In this document: positions 12,401 to 21,400 of the stretch, piece by piece
Layout: each line of letters starts with the position of its first letter
Position numbering within the stretch: the stretch's first letter is position 1
Assembly: GCA_018857735.1 (NCBI GenBank)
Contig: JABMCL010001987.1
Location: forward strand, 241,001 to 305,000
DNA: 64,000 nt
Direction: 5' to 3'
From: Alviniconcha marisindica
Lineage: Eukaryota > Mollusca > Gastropoda > Provannidae
Program-made: the position numbers and the translations under genes
Notes under the pieces: generated by a model
Databases searched by the model: none
Seen by the model: the letters and a program-made list of their open reading frames with translations, nothing else
What the model was told of the DNA's origin: nothing

Positions 12401-15400
12401 TATCATCCCCCTCCCTCTTCCCCCTTCCCTAATCAGTAGTGCATCAGTTTTATCATCCCCCTCCCCTCCCCCTTCCCCAATCAGTAGTGCATCAGTTTGT
12501 TTTATCATCCCCCTCCCTCTTCCCCCTTCCCTAATCAGTAGTGCATCAGTTTATCATCCCCCTCCCTCTTCCCCCTTCCCTAATCAGTAGTGCATCAGTT
12601 TGTTTTATCATCCCCCTCCCCCCTTCCCCAATCGGTAGTGTATCAGTTTGTTTTATCATCCCCCTCCCCCACCCCCCTTCCCCAATCGGTAGTGCATCAG
12701 TTTGTTTTATCATCCCCCTCCCCCCTTCCCCAATCAGTGGTGCATCAGTGCTGATAATGATGAAGCTGCACACCACACCTGGCATTCACCACTGCTGGGT
12801 ATTTCTGCAGACACTTGCGTCGCTCAGGACATGTTGGGCAGTTCTACATTGTGTCAGAGGAAGCCATCTCCAAAGGAATTCGCCGCATCATTGCCGTGTC
12901 AGGCGCAGAGGCCAACAAGGTAGGACTGGGAGACTTCATGTTTTTTGTAAGGGTTCAGCACCTCAGCCAGTCAGAATGTCAGAAGTAACACAATCTGTGC
13001 AAAAAACCCACGAAAGTGGTCACCATGATGGCTGCCAATCACCCAAGCACCTCAGCCAATCAGAATGTCTGTGCAAAAAACCCAATGAAAGTGGTCACCT
13101 TGATTTCCTCGCAAGATAAAACATAGCAACAGGGCAAAGACTAATGGGTTCCAAATAAAACCTTCAAAATAAGTCAATGGAATTAGAGTGTGAACTATTT
13201 GGACATAACTTGTTTCATTCTGCATGAAGCCTTTGTAGAACATTTGAGGGCATGGAACTGGCAGAGCTTAATGTGGATGCCGCCGTAGTTTCGTTACAGC
13301 AGTACACCTGTCTCTCTTTTTGGTGATTGTGCAACTGTTCTTGGTTGCAAGGGTAAAGATGACTTAGTCCTTGTGTTTGTGCTGTCTAACTAGTTTTGGT
13401 TGCAAGGGTGAAAATGACTCTGTCCTTTCCTTTGTGATGTCTAACTATTCCAGGTTGCAACGGTCAAGATGACTTTGCCATGTGTCTGTGATGTCTGTTC
13501 CCGGGTACAGGGGCAAAGATGACTTTGCCCTGTGTCTGTGATGTCTTTTCCTGGTTGCAAGAGTGAAGATGACTTTGCCATGTGTGTTTGTCAGGCCAAG
13601 CACAGAGTGGAGATGCTGGAGAAGTCTGTCAACGAGCTCAAGTTGCAGCTGGAGAAGGGACAGGGCGACGCCTCCTTTTCCGACCGGGAGCTCAACAGAC
13701 AGATTGTGGCACTGGATGATGTGAGTGACAGGTGGAGAAGCATCTCCTTCATGACTTCATGTAAACCCAAAAACAAAAGAGAAAAAAACAACCTTTAATG
13801 TGCTTGTACATGTTCATAAGGTTGCATTACTGTTGAATATGTTTGGAAATGTGTCAGAGCAACAGCCCTCCGTTTCCTCATCCTTGGGTTAGTTCCCACA
13901 ATAGGTGATGGCTGAGTTAGGTCCCACAGTAAGTGACAGCTGAGTTAGGTCCCACAGTAGGTGACAGCTGAGTTAGGTCCCACAGTAGGTGACGGCTGAG
14001 TTAGGTCCCACAGTAAGTGACAGCTGAGTTAGGTCCCACAGTAGGTGACAGCTGAGTTAGGTCCCACAGTAGGTGACGGCTGAGTTAGGTCCCACAATAG
14101 GTGACGGCTGAGTTAGGTCCCACAGTGGGTGATGGCTGAGTTAGGTCCACAGTAGGTGACAGCTGAGTTAGGTCCCACAGTCGGTGATGGCTGAGTTAGG
14201 TCCCACAGTAGGTGACAGCTGAGTTAGGTCCCACAGTAGGTGACAGCTGAGTTAGGTCCCACAGTAGGTGACGGCTGAGTTAGGTCCCACAGTAGGTGAC
14301 AGGGTGAGTTAGGTCCCACAGTAGGTGACGGCTGAGTTAGGTCCCACAGTAGGTGACGGCTGAGTTAGGTCCCACAGTGGGTGATGGCTGAGTTAGGTCC
14401 ACAGTAGGTGACAGCTGAGTTAGGTCCCACAGTCGGTGATGGCTGAGTTAGGTCCCACAGTAGGTGACAGCTGAGTTAGGTCCCACAGTAGGTGACAGCT
14501 GAGTTAGGTCCCACAGTAGGTGACGGCTGAGTTAGGCCCATCAGTAGGTGAAGGCTGAGTTAGGTCCCACAGTAGGTGACAGCTGAGTTAGGTCCCACAG
14601 TAGGGGACAGCTGAGTTAGGTCCCACAGTAGGTGACAGCTGAGTTAGGTCCCACAGTAGGTGATGGCTGAGTTAGGTCCCACAGTAGGTGATGGCTGAGT
14701 TAGGTCCCACAGTAGGCGACAGCTGAGTTAGGTCCCACAGTAGGTGACAGCTGAGTTAGGCCCCACAGTAGATGATGGCTGGATGAGGCCTCACAGTAGG
14801 TGACAGCTGAGTTAGGTCCCACAGTAGGTGAAAGCTGAGTTAGGCCCCACAGTAGATGATGGCTGGATAAGGCCTCACAGTAGGTGATGGCTGAGTTAGG
14901 TCCCACAGTAGGCAAAGGCTGATTTGGGCCCCACCGTAGATGAAGGCTGAGTTAGTCAACAGCTGAGTTAGGCCCCACAGCAGTTGACGGTTGAGTTAGG
15001 CCCTCCAGTGTGTGAAAGCTGTGTTGTGCGGTGAGCAGGTGAAGGCTGAGTTAGGCCCCACAGTAGGTGAAGGATGAGTTACTTGACAGCTGAGTTAGGA
15101 CCCACAGAGTGACAGCTGAGTTAGGACCCACAGTAGGTGACAGCTGCGTTAGGACCCACAGAGTGACAGCTGCGTTAGAACCCACAGAGTGACAGCTGAG
15201 TTAGGACCCACAGTAGGTGAAAGCTGTGTTGTGAGGTTTGCAGGTGATGAAAGCTGAGTTAGGCCTCACAGTAGGTGACAGCTGAGTTAGTTGACAGCTG
15301 AGTTAGGCCCCATAATAGGTGACAGCTGATTAGGCCCCACAGTAGGTGACGGCTGATTTGGGCCCCACAGTAGGTGGCGGCTGATTTGGGCCCCACAGTA

Positions 15401-18400
15401 GGTGACAGCTGATTTGGGCCCCACAGTGGGTGACGGCTGATTTGGGCCCCACAGTAGGTGACGGCTGATTTGGGCCCCACAGTAGGTGACAGCTGAGTTA
15501 GTTGACAGCTGAGTTAGGCCCCATAGTAGGTGAAGGCTGATTAGGCCCCACAGTAGGTGACGGTTGATTTGGGCCCCACAGTAGGTGAAGGGTGAGTTAG
15601 TTGACAGCTGAGTTAGGGCCCATAGTAGGTGAAGGCTGAGTCAGGCCCACAGTAGTTGAAAGACGTGTTGTGCGGTGTGCAGAAGGTGAAGGCTGAGTCA
15701 GGCCCCACAGTAGGTGAAAGATGTGCGGTGCGCAAAAGGTGAAGGCTGAGTCAGGCCCCGCAGTAGTTCAAAGATACGCGGTGCGCAAAAGGTGAAGGCT
15801 GAGTCAGGCCCCACAGAAGGTGAAAGATGTGCGGTGCACAGAAGGTGAAGGCTGAGTCAGGCCCCACAGTAGGTGAAAGATGTGTTGTGTGCATAAGGCT
15901 GAGTCAGGCCCTACAGTAGGTGAAAGACGTGTTGTGCGGTGTGCAGAAGGTGAAGGCTGAGTCAGGCCCTACAGTAGGTGAAAGACATGTTGTGCGGTGT
16001 GAAGGAGGTGAAGGCTGAGTCAGGCCCCACAGTAGGTGAAAGATGTGCGGTGTGCATAAGGTGATGGCTGAGTCAGGCCCCACAGTAGGTGAAAGACGTG
16101 TTGTGCGGTGTGCAGAAGGTGAAGGCTGAGTCAGGCCCCACAGTAGGTGAAAGACATGTTGTGCGGTGTGAAGGAGGTGAAGGCTGAGTCAGGCCCCACA
16201 GTAGGTGAAAGATGTGCGGTGTGCATAAGGTGATGGCTGAGTCAGGCCCCACAGTAGGTGAAAGACGTGTTGTGCAGTGTGCAAAAGGTGAAGGCTGAGT
16301 CAGGCCCCACAGTAGGTGAAAGTTGTGCAATGTGCAGAAGGTGAAGGCTGAGTCAGGCCCCACAGAAGGTGAAAGATGTGCGGGGTGAAGGCTGAGTCAG
16401 GCGCCACAGAAGGTGAAAGATGTGCAGTGTGCATAAGGTGATGGCTGAGTCAGGCCCCACAGAAGGTGAAAGACATGTGCGGTGCGCAGAAGGTGAAGGC
16501 TGAGTCAGGCCCCACAGTAGGTGAAAGATGTGTGGTGTGCAGAAGGCTGAGTCAGGCCCACAGTAGGTGAAAGACGTGTTGTGCGGTGCGCAGAAGGTGA
16601 AGGCTGAGTCAGGCCCCACAGTAGGTGAAAGATGTGTGGTGTGCAGAAGACTGAGTCAGGCCCACAGTAGGTGAAAGACGTGTTGTGCGGTGCGCAGAAG
16701 GTGAAGGCTGAGTCATGCCCCACAGAAGGTGAAAGACGTGTTGTGCAGTGTGCAGGAGGTGAAGGCTGAGTCATGCCCCAGAGAAGGTGAAAGACGTGTT
16801 GTGCGGTGTGCATAAGGTGAAGGCTGAGTCATGCCCCACAGAAGATGAAAGACGTGTTGTGCGGTGTGCATACGGTGAAGGCTGAGTCAGGCCCCACAGA
16901 AGGTGAAAGACGTGTTGTGCGGTGTGCATAAAGTGAAGGCTGAGTCATGCCCCACAGAAGGTGAAAGACGTGTTGTGCGGTGTGCATAAGGTGAAGGCTG
17001 AGTCAGGCCCCACAGAAGATGAAAGACGTGTTGTGCGGTGTGCAGGAGGTGGCCCAGAACGTCATCTGCTACTGGAGGAAGGATGAGCTGCGCAAGGAGC
17101 TGAAGGGCCTGAAGAAGAAGGTGGACGACATTGACAAGGCCAGGAAGGCTGCCGTCTTGAATGAGGTGGGTTTCGTCGGAGACATCTTGAAGCGGTTGCT
17201 CTTCTGAGACTTAGTAATAACGAAGGGGTCTTAGACTTAGAGCGCCCTTTTCTCAGGTGAGCCCTGGGATGTTGCGTAATCAAGCGAAGACAACATTAAA
17301 AACACATGCAATATTAACATACATAGATTTGTCATTAACGTCAAGCGAAGACAAACAACATTAAAAACACATGCAATATTAACATACATAGATTTGTCAT
17401 TAACGTCAAGCGAAGACAAACAACATCAAAAACACATGCAATATTAACATACATAGATTTGTCATTAACGTCAAGTGAAGACAAACAACGTTAAAAACAC
17501 GTGCAGTATTAACATACATAGATTTGTCATTAACGTCAAGTGAAGACAAACAACGTTAAAAACACGTGCAGTATTAACATACATAGATTTGTCATTAACG
17601 TCAAGTGAAGACAAACAACGTTAAAAACACGTGCAATATTAACATACATAGATTTGTCATTAACGTCAAGTGAAGACAAACAACATTAAAAACACATGCA
17701 ATATTAACATACATAGATTTGTCATTAACGTCAAGCGAAGACAAACAACATCAAAAACACATGCAATATTAACATACATAGATTTGTCATTAACGTCAAG
17801 CGAAGACAAACAACATCAAAAACACATGCAATATTAACATACATAGATTTGTCATTAACGTCAAGTGAAGACAAACAACATTAAAAACAAACAACATTAA
17901 AAACACATGCAATATTAACATACATAGATTTGTCATTAACGTCAAGCGAAGACAAACAACATTAAAAACACATGCAATATTAACATACATAGATTTGTCA
18001 TTAACGTCAAGTGAAGACAAACAACGTTAAAAACACGTGCAGTATTAACATACATAGATTTGTCATTAACGTCAAGTGAAGACAAACAACATCAAAAACA
18101 CATGCAATATTAACATACATAGATTTGTCATTAACGTCAAGCGAAGACAAACAACGTTAAAAACATGTGCAGTATTAACATACGCAGATTTGTCATTGCC
18201 ATTAATGGCAAGCGAAGACAAACTACGTTAAAAACACGTGCAGTATTAGCACACAGATTTGTCATTAATGTCATGCGAAGACAATGTTAAAAACATGCGC
18301 GATATTAACATACACATATTTGTCATTAATGTCAAGCGAAGACAAGCAACGCTAAAAACATGTGCAATATTAACATACGCAGATTTGTCATTAACGTCAA

Positions 18401-21400
18401 GCGAAGACAAACAATGATAAAAACATGCACAACATTAACAGACACAGATTTGTCATTAACGTCCACTACTAGCATTACTGTGCTTGTGCCTACTATTATC
18501 ACTTATGTGAAAAGATTTCAAATTTTAAAAAAAGAAAAAAGAAAGTGTTAGCTGTTACAATCTCCTGTTGCCTTCTGACAGACTGGGCTTGCTGCATCAC
18601 CAGGTAATGCAGGAGTGCCCAGCTTTAAGATGCCTGAATTTACCTGTATGGCAGGTTTGTGTTTCATAAATGCAAACTGCTGTTGAGAGCTGCGTGGGAC
18701 AGTTTCCATCCCCAAACTGACTGGACTTGCTAGTGGGGGATTCCTAGCTGTAGGTGTGTAGCAGGTTATGTTTTATCAATACATACTGCTATTGGAAGAT
18801 GGGAGATAGTCTCCATCCCTAAACTGACTGGACTTGCTAGTGGGGGATTCCTAGCTGTAGGGTGTGTAGCAGGTTATGTTTTATAAATACACACTGCTGA
18901 TGGAAGATGGTAGACAGTCTCCACCCCTGACTGACTGTATGACTGGACTTCAGCATCAGCACTCAGGATGAGTGCCTAGATTTAGAATGCCTGAATTTAC
19001 CTGTGTGGCTGGTTACATTTCACAATTACAAACAGCTGTTGAAGGTGGGAGACAGTCTCCATCCCTAACTGACTGGATGGCTGGACTTCTGCGTCAGCAC
19101 TCAGGATGAATGCCTAGCTTTTGGAATAGGATGCCTGAATTTACCACTGTGGCAGGTTACGCTTCATAAAAGCAAACTGCTGTTGAAAGGTGGAAGACAG
19201 TCTCCATCCCTAACTGACTGGATGACTGGACTTGCTGCATCAGCACTCTGGATGGGTGCCTAGATTTAGAATGCCTGAATATACCACTGTGGCTGGTTAT
19301 GTTTCATAAATACAAACTGCTGTTGAAAGGTGGAAGACAGTCTCCATCCCAAACTGACTGGGCAATTGGACTTCCTGCATCACCCGGTAGTGCAGAGTTC
19401 CTAGCCTTGGGATGCCAGAATGTACAGAATGTTTGTGATACCCCCCTAACTTTCATAAATACAAACTGCTGTTGAAATTGAAAGGCAGTCCTGAGACAGT
19501 CCCCATCCCTAACTGACGGGACTTGCCGGCGGAGGAGTTCCTAGCCATACGGTGCATAGCAGGCTGCGTTTCATAAGTACTTACTGCTGTTGGAAGGTAG
19601 GAGACGGTCTCCACCCCTAACTGACGGGACTTTGTGCAATCACCAGGTGGTGGAAGAGAGCAAGAGGATGATCGAGGCCGCCCCCAACCAGAAGTTTGTG
19701 GTGCACCAGTTCAAGGCCGGATCCAATGCAAAGGTCAGCGTCATGCCCGCAGCTTTCCTTTGACTTGTACATGTATTTATTGCCCTTACCATTCTTTTTA
19801 TGTTTGCTTGTTTTGTGATACCCCCCTAACTTTGTTAATGACCTTGTCTCTCTGTGTGTGGGTTTGTGATACCCCTTGTAATGTTAATGTCCTTGTCTGT
19901 CTGAGTGTGGGTTTGCGATACCCCTTGTTAATGACCTTGTCTGTCTGAGTGTGGGTTTGTGATACCCCTTGTAATGTTAATGACCTTGTCTGTCTGTGGG
20001 GGTTTGTGATACCCCTTGTTAATGACCTTGTCTGTCTGAGTGTGGGTTTGCGATACCCCTTGTTAATGACCTTGTCTGTCTGAGTGTGGGTTTGTGATAC
20101 CCCTTGTTAATGACCTTGTCTGTCTGTGTGTGGGTTTGTGATACCCCTTGTTAATGACCTTGTCTGTCTGTGTGTGGGTTTGTGATACCCCTTGTTAATG
20201 ACCTTGTCTGTCTGAGTGTGGGTTTGTGATACCCCTTGTTAATGACCTTGTCTGTCTGTGTGTGGGTTTGTAATACCCCTTGTTAATGACCTTGTCTGTC
20301 TGTGTGTGGGTCCAGGCTATGCCCGGAAGATAATTATCTTAACTGCTGAGCCTTTCGCAGGCAAACTGTTTGGACAGTAAGTTCACTTATTTGCACAGAG
20401 AGTTCACTTATTGAGACAGAGAGTTCACTTATTGAGACAGAGAGTACACTTATTAAGACAGACAATGCACTACATGCATTGAAACATGATGCACTTTTTG
20501 AGATGGCACAATTTAAAACAATATTTTCCAGATGGAAGAAGCATATTTTAACATTATATAAGTCAAAAACAGAAGAAGAATAAAATGCTGAATGTTTGTT
20601 GAGAGTGCAGTTCAGTTTTAGAAGCTTGAATCAAAATTTGCTGTCATTGATTTTTGAAAGAGGCTTGTCGTTCTGTGAAAGCTTTGTGTGCTTACAAGTT
20701 GCCAAGTGAAGCACATGTGGATTAAACAGTGAATATCAGATCATCTGGAATCTATTTGACTTGTGGCATTTAAACGCTGCATTTGTTTTTAGCCATCTTG
20801 ACCAGCTAACGTCCCTTTGATACCACATTCATTCATCTGATCATTTGTCATTAACACTGCACTTTTTAACCACAATTTCCCTTCAAGCAGCACTTATTAA
20901 CCAACATGATCCACTTGAAGCTTGAATGCCTTAATCTAGGTCTCTTTTTTTTGTGTGTGTGTGTGTGCCTTTTTTACTTTTCTTTTTTCTCCCCCCAGGC
21001 TTTCTTGTCATTGTCATTGTCATAATTGAAGTGTACTTTTCTGATCATCACCAGGCGCTAGATGGCGCCATCAAGCAGTACAAGGCCCTCAGCCCAGCAA
21101 CGTCAGCCATGTTCTTCACTGTGGACACCGACGCCAACAAGATCCTGTGTATGTGTGCAGTACCCAAGGTGAGTTCACTTTGTCAGACAGAGAGTATGTG
21201 TACATTTGGTGAGAGAGGGAGGACATATAATTATTAAGACAAGGAGGACATTTCTTTTTTTAGTAAGAGTACACTTACTCAGCCTGAGTTCAAATCCATG
21301 TGTAGGTGTGTGTGTGGTACCTAAGGTGAGTACAGTAGGTCAGACAGAGTACACTTATTGAGAGAGGGAATACACATAATTATTGAGACTGTGGACACTG

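Noticed and set aside
11647..12590. Several + strand frames rich in CFIIPLPPS
   Set aside because: Intronic pyrimidine-rich minisatellite read in three phases.
13895..17045. Possible CRISPR array (regular 28-bp repeats)
   Set aside because: No unique spacers, units are contiguous, and the sequence is an intron of a eukaryotic gene.
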